NCBI GenBank assembly: GCA_013348725.1
Contig: CP054689.1
Span: forward strand, 1,662,501 to 1,726,500
Reading direction: 5' to 3'
Length of the DNA: 64,000 nucleotides
Source of the DNA: Ectothiorhodospiraceae bacterium 2226
GTDB lineage: Bacteria; Pseudomonadota; Gammaproteobacteria; GCA-013348725
In this document: piece by piece, positions 16,932 through 24,017 of the stretch
Position numbering within the stretch: the stretch's first letter is position 1
Layout: the number at the start of each line of letters is the position of its first letter
The notes under the pieces: model-generated
Databases searched by the model: none
Told to the model about the DNA's origin: nothing
What the model saw: only the letters and a program-made list of their open reading frames with translations
Translations under genes and position numbers: made by a program

Positions 16932-17033
16932 GTCTGGTTGTCCTCGTCGTTAGCGGTCCGGCGAATTCGCAGCCTGACGCGAGGCACCAGGTGCGGGCGC
17001 TGTCCGGGCGGCGCTGTCGCTTGCGTGTGCCGC

Positions 17034-17828
17034 TCAACTAAACAGCGCGCTGAAGGCGCGTGTCATGAAGCTGCGGTTGGAGGCCTGCCGCGGTCCGTTG
17101 ACCAGCGTGGCGCGCTTGGCCGCCGACGGCGGGGCCGCTTCCAGGCGCAGCGCCGCCATCTCCATGCCCGGCTTGCGCTCCAGCGTGACGCCCTGGGTCC
17201 ACAGGTGCCCGTGGTCGTCGCTGTAGATGGAGAGGTTGGGTACCGGCAGGTTGAGCCGCTCCAGCCAGAGGGCGTCCGCTGCGCCGTTACCGAGCGCGAC
17301 CGCGGTGATCACCCGATGCGGGCGGCGCTCCACCGCGGCAAGGTCCTGCCGGCAGTGCGTGCGGCTGGCATAACACAGCTCGCCCTCGATGGTGGAGGAC
17401 CCGAACCAGGTGTCCGAGGGGGTATACACGGGCACTTCCTGCAGCAGGCGGTTGCCGGCGGCCAGCTCGATACGAACCCACAGCGGCGTGCTGAGGTAGA
17501 GCGTGACCTCCTCGCCCGGCAGGATCTGGAACGCGGTTTCGGGGCGGGTCACCACCGAGCGATCGGCCAGCATGGGCAGCAGGCGCAGGCCGCTGCCCAT
17601 CGCGGCGAGCGCGTAGCGCGTCACCGTGACGTCTTCATCCGGGAAGGGCTCGGCGGCCGGAATATGGACCTCGACCGTGGTGTCGCGCGGGTTCTTGCCC
17701 TCGCGCACCCCGATGCGCCACTCGTGCGTCAGGTGCTCGATCCAGATGTGGGTGTCGCTGAGCCGCCAGTGGCCCACCTCGCCCGGCCGCAACTCGAAGT
17801 CTCCCCACCAGCGGACGAAGGTTTCCAC
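17034..17828 (-). CDS. Conserved hypothetical protein, DUF432-like
   Basis: A 264-residue soluble protein starting at GTG 17828 (VETFVRWWGDFELRPGEV); no ATG lies nearby in frame. It is mostly beta-strand, with segments such as HWRLSDTHIWIEHLTHEW, RDTTVEVHIP, TVTRYALAAMGSG, LYLSTPLWVRI and DTWFGSSTIEGELCYASRT. There is no signal peptide. Proteins of this general appearance encoded beside MscS channels have been grouped as DUF432; I suggest that family tentatively from composition and context. It lies between a thioredoxin fusion and the MscS gene on the same strand. Confidence 0.65.
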   Translation of the reverse strand: METFVRWWGDFELRPGEVGHWRLSDTHIWIEHLTHEWRIGVREGKNPRDTTVEVHIPAAEPFPDEDVTVTRYALAAMGSGLRLLPMLADRSVVTRPETAFQILPGEEVTLYLSTPLWVRIELAAGNRLLQEVPVYTPSDTWFGSSTIEGELCYASRTHCRQDLAAVERRPHRVITAVALGNGAADALWLERLNLPVPNLSIYSDDHGHLWTQGVTLERKPGMEMAALRLEAAPPSAAKRATLVNGPRQASNRSFMTRAFSALFS

Positions 17829-17908
17829 CGCGTGCGCTCTCCCGGTCGTAAACAGTGGCGGCTATTTAAACACCTTCGCCCGCGCCCTCACCAGCGGCCG
17901 CGCGCGCC

Positions 17909-19177
17909 TTACTCGTTGGCCAGGGCGCGCAGCTGCTCGACCACGGCGGGTTGGTCCCAATCGATGGCTCCGAACAGCGCGTAGCGGATCCGGCCCGCCT
18001 TGTCGATCACGAAGGTGGTGGGGAAGGCGAACACGTTCCAGGCCTGTAGCGCGGCCCCCTTCTCGTCCATCACGATCGGGAAGTCCACATCCACCTTCTC
18101 GTCGAGGAAGGTGCGCACCGTGGCCTCGTCCTCGGCCATGTTGGCGGCGAGGATGGTAAAGGGTTCCTCGGCCAGGGTGTCCTGCAGGCGCTGCATGGAC
18201 GGCATCTCGTGCACGCAGGGCGGGCACCAACTGGCCCAGAAGTTGAGCAGTACCACCTGGCCCTGGTAGTCGGCGAGGTCCATCTCACCGCCCTCCAGGC
18301 GCGGCAGCACCAGCGGCGGCGGCGTGGGATCGCCCCGGTAGGGCTTGAGCGTGCGCTCCTCGGGGCCGGCGCGCGCCACGGTGCGTTGCTCGGGCACGGG
18401 CGCCGCGGCGCGCGGGCCCGCGTCCTGGTCGACCGCCGCGAGCAGGCGCAGGCCCTGGCCGACCATCCACGGCAGCTTGCGCGCCTGCTGGTGCTCGTGG
18501 CCCTCGCCGTCGGGGCGGTAGAAGAACCGGTCGCGTACGCCGTCGACGAACAGCACGAACACGTCGCTGCCTCCCTCGCGCAGTGCGGGCACCGTCTCGT
18601 TCAGCCGCCAGCGCCAGGGCGAGAGCTCGGGCTGGATTAGGAACACCGGCAGGTTGGTGGCGCGCACGATCGGCAGGATCTCCGGCTCAACCCCCGGGTC
18701 CGGCGTCTCCACGTACAGGATCGGATGCATCAGCACGATGCCGCCGAGCACCCCCGCGCGCTCGGGATTGGCCTCCTGCCAGGCGCGCGCGCCGCGCAGC
18801 GCGGGCACCGCGCCGCGGTCGGAGGCGAGCAGGAACACCGGCTTGCCGGTCTCGAGGTGGGCGTATTCGATGAGGTTGGCGACGTCGTCCGGCGGCAGGC
18901 GCTCCAGCACGCTGCGGCTGGGCGGTTCGAAGTGGGCGGCGAACAGGTCCGCCAGCCAGGTCTCCATGCCAGCGCGCGCGAGTTGCTCGGCGACCCGCCG
19001 CTCCGCCTCCAGTACGCCGCGCTCCTGCGGTACCCACAGCAGCACCGCCGGCGCCTCGTAGCGCTCGTCCGCCTGATAGATCTCCAGCGGGATCTCGGCC
19101 GCGTCCTCCAGCGGCTGGGGCGCCGCCATGGCCGGCACGGCGGCGACCAACAGTAAGACGAACAATAGCTTGGCCAT
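17909..19177 (-). CDS. Exported fusion of an alpha/beta-hydrolase-like domain and a TlpA-type thioredoxin domain
   Basis: A 422-residue protein. A signal peptide (MAKLLFVLLLVAAVPAMAA) leads to a domain of about 240 residues with alternating strands and helices (PAVLLWVPQ, LEYAHLETGKPVFLLAS, GIVLMHP, PVFLIQPELSPW, VFVLFVDGV) resembling an alpha/beta hydrolase. The usual GxSxG elbow is replaced by SDRGA, so it may not be catalytic. The C-terminal 140 residues are a thioredoxin fold with WASWCPPC and FPTTFVID (cis-Pro loop), as in TlpA/ResA periplasmic reductases. ATG 19177 gives a clean signal peptide; ATG 19192 adds five residues. It diverges from oxyR, with an OxyR-type site between them. Confidence 0.75.
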   Translation of the reverse strand: MAKLLFVLLLVAAVPAMAAPQPLEDAAEIPLEIYQADERYEAPAVLLWVPQERGVLEAERRVAEQLARAGMETWLADLFAAHFEPPSRSVLERLPPDDVANLIEYAHLETGKPVFLLASDRGAVPALRGARAWQEANPERAGVLGGIVLMHPILYVETPDPGVEPEILPIVRATNLPVFLIQPELSPWRWRLNETVPALREGGSDVFVLFVDGVRDRFFYRPDGEGHEHQQARKLPWMVGQGLRLLAAVDQDAGPRAAAPVPEQRTVARAGPEERTLKPYRGDPTPPPLVLPRLEGGEMDLADYQGQVVLLNFWASWCPPCVHEMPSMQRLQDTLAEEPFTILAANMAEDEATVRTFLDEKVDVDFPIVMDEKGAALQAWNVFAFPTTFVIDKAGRIRYALFGAIDWDQPAVVEQLRALANE

Positions 19178-19300
19178 GGTGCGGGGTCGCATCCTTTGGT
19201 CTGTGAGCGCAATGGGGCAGCCGACCCCGAACGGGAGCGGCCTGTGTTCTGACACGCGTCCTGCTCGAGGGTTCGCCGACCTATGATAGCCCGGACCGCC

Positions 19301-19315
19301 ATAGGACATTACTAT
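19301..19315. promoter_or_regulatory. OxyR half-operator upstream of oxyR
   Basis: ATAG-N7-CTAT occurs exactly at 19301-19315, ending six bases before the oxyR ATG. The OxyR consensus is four ATAG/CTAT tetramers spaced by seven bases, so this is half a full operator and perfect at all eight positions. A further CTAT-G-ATAG lies at 19281-19289. It is placed for autoregulation of oxyR and could also act on the divergent thioredoxin fusion gene. Confidence 0.55.
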
Positions 19316-19321
19316 GAGCCT

Positions 19322-20239
19322 ATGACCCTCAGCGAACTGCGTTACGTCGTCGCCCTTGCCCGCGAGCGCCACTTCGGCCGCGCGGCCGCCGCGTGCTACG
19401 TCAGCCAACCGACCCTCAGCACGGCGATCAAGAAACTGGAGGAGGAGCTCGGCGCGCCGCTGTTCGAGCGCTCGCGCGCGGAGGTGAGCATCACGCCCCT
19501 GGGGCGCGAGGTGGTGGAGCATGCGCGGCGCGCGTTGGAGGAGGTCGAGCGCATCGAGCAGCTCACGCGTCAGGGCGGCGACCCGCTCGCCGAGCCCTTG
19601 CGCCTGGGGGCGATCTACACCATCGGCCCGTACCTGCTGCCGAGCCTCATTCCGGCGCTGCACAAGCGCGCGCCGCAGATGCGCGTGTTGATCGAGGAGA
19701 ACTACACCGCCGAACTCGCCGTGCGCCTCAAGCAGCGCGAGCTGGACGTGGTGATCCTCTCCTTGCCCTTCCAGGAGCCGGGGGTGGAGGTGCGGGCGCT
19801 CTACGACGAGCCCTTCATGGCGGCGTTTCCGGCCGGCCACCCTTGGGAGGCCCGGCAGGCGGTGCCGGTCGATCAGCTCGACGGCGCGGAGCTGCTCATG
19901 CTGGGCCCCGGTCACTGCTTCCGCGAACAGGTGATCAGCTTCTGCCCCCCGCTGCAGCGCGCCGCCGCCGGGCGCCTGCAACAGACCCTGGAGGGCGGCT
20001 CGCTGGAGACCATCCGCCACATGGTGGCGAGCGGCGCCGGCGTCACGGTGCTGCCCTGCGGCGCGGCCGGCCCCGACCGCTCCGACCAGGGCCTGCTGCG
20101 TTACCGGCCGCTCTCCGGCGCCGAGCCTACCCGCCGCGTGGCCCTCGCCTGGCGGCGTTCGTTCAACCGCCCGGCGGTGTTGGAGGTGCTGGGGGAGGCG
20201 CTGGCCGAGGCGCGCCCGCCCTGCACGCGCGGCTTGTGA
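19322..20239 (+). CDS. oxyR: LysR-family hydrogen-peroxide sensor OxyR
   Basis: A 305-residue LysR-type activator. The N-terminal winged helix reads LRYVVALARERHFGRAA and YVSQPTLSTAIKKLE. The sensing motif GHCFREQVISFC places cysteines at residues 199 and 208, the same numbers as the redox pair of E. coli OxyR. H2O2 converts them to a disulfide and switches the tetramer to activate antioxidant genes. ATG 19322 is preferred to the longer frame from 19283. The peroxiredoxin-glutaredoxin gene follows, with an OxyR operator at this gene's stop codon. Confidence 0.95.
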   Translation: MTLSELRYVVALARERHFGRAAAACYVSQPTLSTAIKKLEEELGAPLFERSRAEVSITPLGREVVEHARRALEEVERIEQLTRQGGDPLAEPLRLGAIYTIGPYLLPSLIPALHKRAPQMRVLIEENYTAELAVRLKQRELDVVILSLPFQEPGVEVRALYDEPFMAAFPAGHPWEARQAVPVDQLDGAELLMLGPGHCFREQVISFCPPLQRAAAGRLQQTLEGGSLETIRHMVASGAGVTVLPCGAAGPDRSDQGLLRYRPLSGAEPTRRVALAWRRSFNRPAVLEVLGEALAEARPPCTRGL

Positions 20240-20275
20240 TAGGCGTACGCTATCATTTCAATACAAACAATTCAT
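20239..20275 (+). promoter_or_regulatory. OxyR operator in front of the peroxiredoxin-glutaredoxin gene
   Basis: Reading from the last base of the oxyR stop: ATAG (20239-20242), N7, CTAT (20250-20253), N7, ATAC (20261-20264), N7, TCAT (20272-20275). The spacing is exact for all four tetramers of the OxyR consensus; the first two match perfectly and the last two at 3/4 and 2/4. Downstream, GGGGG-AACGG-CCCCC (20317-20331) could form a leader hairpin before the GGAGG ribosome site. Confidence 0.7.
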
Positions 20276-20363
20276 TTCACAGATCAATGCCCGACGTCTA
20301 AGGTAGTCACCGTGGTGGGGGAACGGCCCCCGCGGAAGACATCGAGACAGACGGAGGCTACAC

Positions 20364-21113
20364 ATGTTGCAGAATCGCGAAGGTCAGCGGGTACCCGAGG
20401 TCACCTTCAAGACCCGCCGTAACAACGATTGGGTGGACGTCGCCAGCCGCGACGTGTTCGCCGGCAAGACCGTGGTGGTGTTCGCCCTGCCGGGCGCCTT
20501 CACGCCCACGTGTTCGTCGACGCACGTGCCGCGCTATAACGAGTTGGCCGATACCCTGCGCGCCAATGGGGTGGATGAGATCGTGTGCATCTCGGTCAAC
20601 GACGCGTTCGTGATGGACGAGTGGCAGCGCGAGCAGGGCGCGGACAAGATCACCTTCCTGCCCGACGGCAACGCCGAGTTCACCGCCGGGATGGGGATGC
20701 TGGTGGACAAGGACGACCTCGGCTTCGGCAAGCGTTCCTGGCGCTACTCCATGCTGGTGCGCGACGGGGTGATCGAGAAGATGTTCATCGAGCCGCAGAA
20801 GCCCGGCGACCCGTTCGAGGTCTCCGACGCCGATACCATGCTCGAGTACATCAACCCCAAGGCCGAGAAGCCGCTGGACGTGACGCTGTTCACCCGCGAG
20901 GGCTGCCCCTACTGCGCCCGCGCCAAGGGCATGCTGCACGAGCAGGGCCTCACCTACGAGGAGATCGTGATCGACCGCAAGGTGAGCCAGCGCACGCTGC
21001 GCGCGGTGGCCGGCGCGGAGTCGGTGCCGCAGGTCTACATCGATGGCGATCACATCGGCGACTCCGACCGCTTGGCGGACTGGATTGCCGAGCGCAAGCG
21101 CAAGGCGGCGTAA
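20364..21113 (+). CDS. Peroxiredoxin 5-glutaredoxin hybrid peroxidase
   Basis: A 249-residue fusion. The N-terminal 160 residues are a Prx5-type peroxiredoxin with the peroxidatic cysteine in [13 protein letters not shown] short linker (PKAEKPLD) leads to a glutaredoxin with the CPYC active site in [11 protein letters not shown] and the SVPQVYIDG substrate loop. Such hybrids reduce H2O2 and alkyl hydroperoxides directly with glutathione. GGAGG precedes ATG 20364. The gene sits between oxyR and glutathione reductase with an OxyR operator upstream, forming a complete peroxide-detoxification unit. Confidence 0.95.
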   Translation: MLQNREGQRVPEVTFKTRRNNDWVDVASRDVFAGKTVVVFALPGAFTPTCSSTHVPRYNELADTLRANGVDEIVCISVNDAFVMDEWQREQGADKITFLPDGNAEFTAGMGMLVDKDDLGFGKRSWRYSMLVRDGVIEKMFIEPQKPGDPFEVSDADTMLEYINPKAEKPLDVTLFTREGCPYCARAKGMLHEQGLTYEEIVIDRKVSQRTLRAVAGAESVPQVYIDGDHIGDSDRLADWIAERKRKAA

Positions 21114-21130
21114 GCACGCAGCCCCTACAC

Positions 21131-21159
21131 CCCCTCCCCGGCAGGGGAGGGGTATTTTT
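21131..21159 (+). terminator. Rho-independent terminator after the peroxiredoxin-glutaredoxin gene
   Basis: CCCCTCCCC (21131-21139) pairs perfectly with GGGGAGGGG (21144-21152) over a GGCA loop, followed by TATTTTT. The strong GC stem plus T-tract is a textbook intrinsic terminator, 18 nt after the stop codon. The stem resembles the C/G-run palindromes at 1453-1661 and 22607. Confidence 0.85.
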
Positions 21160-21224
21160 AAGAGAAGGTTGAGGGTCGTTTCCGGGATTCTTCAGAGCAG
21201 CACGCGCAGCCCAAGGAGCATGCA

Positions 21225-22595
21225 ATGACGCACTACGATTTGATCGCTATCGGCGGCGGCAGCGGCGGGCTGGCCGTGGCGGAGCGCGCCGCGGCGTACG
21301 GCAAGCGCGTGGCGCTGGTCGACCCGGGTCCCCTCGGCGGCACCTGCGTCAACGCCGGCTGCGTGCCCAAGAAGGTCATGTGGTACGCCGCCCAGCTCGC
21401 GCACGCGGTCCACGACGCGGCCGGATTCGGCGTGCTCGCCGAGCCCGGCGAGATCGACTGGCCGCACCTGGTGGACGGCCGCGATCAGTACATCGCCAAC
21501 ATCAACACCTATTGGAAGGACTACGTGGCCGGTCTCGGCATCGACTGGCTGGAAGGTCAGGCGCGCTTCGAGGACGCCCACACGGTGCGCGTGGCCGACA
21601 AGACCTACCGCGCCGAGCACATCGTCATCGCCACCGGCAGCCGCCCGCGCGTGCCCGAGGTGGAAGGCGCCGAACTCGGCATCGACTCGGACGGCTTCTT
21701 CCACCTCAAGGAGCACCCGATGCGGGTGGCGGTGGCCGGCGGCGGTTACATCGGCGTGGAGATCGCCGGCGTGCTGCGCGCGCTGGGCAGCGAGGTGACG
21801 CTGTTCGCGCGCGACCGGGCGGTGCTGCCGCGCTTCGACACCATGGTGTCGGAGACCATGGCCCAGGCCATGACCGAGCAGGGCATTACGCTGCGCGTAC
21901 GCGAGGAGATCGGCGCGCTGACGCGCGCCGATGACGGCATCGTGGTGAGCACCAAGAGCGGCGAGCGCCTGAGCGGCTTCGACGCCGTGATCTGGGCGGT
22001 GGGACGTTTGCCCAATAACGACCTGGGGCTCGATGCCGCGGGGGTGGCCACCGATCGTGCGGGCTTCATTCCGGTGGACGATTTCCAGAACACCAACGTG
22101 CCCGGCGTGTACGCGGTGGGCGACGTGACCGGCCGCGCGCCGCTCACGCCGGTCGCGATCGCCGCGGGGCGGCGTCTCGCCGATCGCCTGTTCGCCGACC
22201 GGCCCGAGGCGCGTCTCGATTACGAAAACATCCCCACCGTGGTGTTCGCCCACCCGCCCATCGGCACCGTGGGCCTCACCGAGGCGCAGGCGGTGGAGCG
22301 CCACGGCGAGGCGCGCATCTACGAAACGGCGTTCACGCCGATGCGCTATGCGCTCGCCAAGGGCGCGATGCCGACCGCCATGAAGCTGGTGTGCGTGGGC
22401 GAGGAGGAGCGCGTGGTCGGCATCCATCTGGTGGGCGACGGCGCCGACGAGATGCTGCAGGGTTTCGCCGTGGCGGTGAAGATGGGCGCGCGCAAGGCCG
22501 ACTTCGACAACACCGTGGCGATCCACCCGACCAGCGCCGAGGAACTGGTCACCCTCAAGACCGCCCGCATCGCCCGCGCGCGCGACGCGGCCTGA
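21225..22595 (+). CDS. gor: Glutathione-disulfide reductase
   Basis: A 456-residue FAD-dependent pyridine-nucleotide disulfide oxidoreductase. The FAD motif IGGGSGGLA and redox-active [16 protein letters not shown] (CVNAGC) match glutathione reductase rather than dihydrolipoamide dehydrogenase. The second nucleotide motif [13 protein letters not shown], with Arg residues in [13 protein letters not shown], is typical of NADPH use. The C-terminal [10 protein letters not shown] supplies the base His-Glu pair for the dimer active site. It regenerates the GSH used by the preceding hybrid peroxidase. A terminator separates the two genes, so it probably has its own promoter. Confidence 0.95.
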   Translation: MTHYDLIAIGGGSGGLAVAERAAAYGKRVALVDPGPLGGTCVNAGCVPKKVMWYAAQLAHAVHDAAGFGVLAEPGEIDWPHLVDGRDQYIANINTYWKDYVAGLGIDWLEGQARFEDAHTVRVADKTYRAEHIVIATGSRPRVPEVEGAELGIDSDGFFHLKEHPMRVAVAGGGYIGVEIAGVLRALGSEVTLFARDRAVLPRFDTMVSETMAQAMTEQGITLRVREEIGALTRADDGIVVSTKSGERLSGFDAVIWAVGRLPNNDLGLDAAGVATDRAGFIPVDDFQNTNVPGVYAVGDVTGRAPLTPVAIAAGRRLADRLFADRPEARLDYENIPTVVFAHPPIGTVGLTEAQAVERHGEARIYETAFTPMRYALAKGAMPTAMKLVCVGEEERVVGIHLVGDGADEMLQGFAVAVKMGARKADFDNTVAIHPTSAEELVTLKTARIARARDAA

Positions 22596-22606
22596 GTAGC
22601 GCGAAC

Positions 22607-22628
22607 TCCCTCCCGCTGACGGGAGGGA
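22607..22628. repeat. Perfect palindrome after gor
   Basis: TCCCTCCCG (22607-22615) and CGGGAGGGA (22620-22628) form a perfect 9-bp stem over CTGA. No T-run follows, so termination is uncertain. Its sequence is like the stems at 21131 and in the 1466-1661 repeats, suggesting one dispersed palindromic element. Confidence 0.55.
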
Positions 22629-22685
22629 GCGTCCGCGGTCCCTGCGGCGCGGTGCGAGCGGCTACCCGTTTGATACCATGCGCCG

Positions 22686-23255
22686 ATGTTGATCTTTTAT
22701 CTGCATGGTTTCAGCAGTACCTCGCAAAGCCGCAAAGGCCAGGCGCTGAAGCGCCTGCTGCCCGAGCACCGCGTGGTGTGTCTCGATTATCCCTATCCGC
22801 CATTCGAGGCCGCGCGCGCCCTGGTGCATCAGGCGAGCGAGCACGGCGCCGGTCACCAACCGTGCGTGTTCATCGGCGCCTCGCTCGGCGGCCTGTTCGC
22901 GCGCTATCTCGCCACGCGCTTCGCCGCCAAGGCGGTGCTCATCAACCCGGTGGTGCGCGCCGAACTCATGCGCGCGCTGATCGGCCCGGTCGAGAACTAC
23001 TACACCGGCGAGCATTATGAGTGGCGCGCCGAAGACGTCGAGGAGTTGAAGCGCTACGACGCCCCGCTTACCTTTCCCACCCTGGTGCTGCTCGACGAGG
23101 CCGACGAGGTATTGGATTACCGCATGGCGGTGGCGGCCTATCGCGACGCCGCCGAGGTCATCGTGTTCCCCGGCGGCGACCACGCCTTTCAGCATCTCGA
23201 CGACAGCATCCCGCACATTCGGCAGTTCCTGTTCGATTCAACCTGCAATCGTTGA
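22686..23255 (+). CDS. YqiA/YcfP-family alpha/beta-hydrolase esterase
   Basis: A 189-residue compact esterase. The oxyanion segment YLHGFSSTSQS, nucleophile elbow IGASLGGLFA, acidic LLDEADEVLDY and catalytic His in GGDHAFQH match the YqiA/UPF0227 family, small esterases of about 190 residues. The family cleaves short-chain esters in vitro, and its physiological role is unsettled. It is a monocistronic cytoplasmic protein downstream of the palindrome behind gor. Confidence 0.88.
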   Translation: MLIFYLHGFSSTSQSRKGQALKRLLPEHRVVCLDYPYPPFEAARALVHQASEHGAGHQPCVFIGASLGGLFARYLATRFAAKAVLINPVVRAELMRALIGPVENYYTGEHYEWRAEDVEELKRYDAPLTFPTLVLLDEADEVLDYRMAVAAYRDAAEVIVFPGGDHAFQHLDDSIPHIRQFLFDSTCNR

Positions 23256-23393
23256 ACTCATCTCCTAGCGGCGCCTGACGCGTAAGCGTTGCCCCCGAAC
23301 GTGTAGGGAAACAGCGACACGTCGTGGTTCATGCTTGCGCTCCCCTTGTCGAACCCGGTAGCGTCCGGAGCGCAAATGAGGGGGTGCGGATTC

Positions 23394-23903
23394 ATGGAAA
23401 ACACGGACGCAGAACTGGAGTCGCTCAGAGCCGCCCTACGGTGGTGGAAGGGCGTGGCCGTCGTGTCGGTGCTATTGCTCCTGTCGGGGATTGTCGGCGT
23501 GATCAATATGAGTCGTGTCACACCCACTCCAGCTCAGGCTGTGGAAGCTATGGGCGCGACGGAACGTGCCGCCGAAGCCGTGAGGGCGGGCGATTACATG
23601 GCCGCGCTTGCACTCCTCTCCGAAGAAGCGGAGCGAGGCCGTGCCGCGGCGCAGTACATGCTCGGCCAGCTTTATGCCGACGGGCATGGCGTGAATCAAG
23701 ACTATCGCGCGGCATACCAGTGGTTCAAACGGGCGGCCGAGCAAGACGAACCCGATGCTCAGTACGCGCTCGCTTCGATGTACGCCTACGGACAAGGCGT
23801 GGCGCGCGACGACGCGAAAGCAGCTATGTGGTCGATTCGAGCGCGCGAACGAGGCTACGGCGCGCCGGCGGTCGACCAGCAAGCAGAACCTGAAAACGAG
23901 TAA
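23394..23903 (+). CDS. Membrane-anchored Sel1-repeat protein
   Basis: A 169-residue protein with one transmembrane helix (GVAVVSVLLLLSGIVGVI, about residues 22-39) followed by a periplasmic segment with two Sel1-type repeats: AAQYMLGQLYADGHGVNQDY and AQYALASMYAYGQGV. Sel1 repeats form TPR-like helical hairpins that mediate protein contacts. I chose ATG 23394 (MENTDAELES) behind GAGGGGG; the frame is open to 23331. The acidic N terminus would be cytoplasmic. It lies just upstream of the large exported-protein locus, without clear functional linkage. Confidence 0.75.
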   Translation: MENTDAELESLRAALRWWKGVAVVSVLLLLSGIVGVINMSRVTPTPAQAVEAMGATERAAEAVRAGDYMAALALLSEEAERGRAAAQYMLGQLYADGHGVNQDYRAAYQWFKRAAEQDEPDAQYALASMYAYGQGVARDDAKAAMWSIRARERGYGAPAVDQQAEPENE

Positions 23904-24017
23904 TCAACTTTAGCCATTCGTCGGCTGCGGAACGAGAGTCTCCTTCCAATCCGACCGGGGAAATTCCGTGTCCGCTAGCGCGCCTCCCGGCCTGCTCCAG
24001 TCAATAAGTGATCGTCC

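Noticed and set aside
19193-20020. N-terminal extension of the thioredoxin fusion through oxyR
   Set aside because: The extension is antisense to oxyR and has no domain; the signal peptide at 19177 marks the true start.
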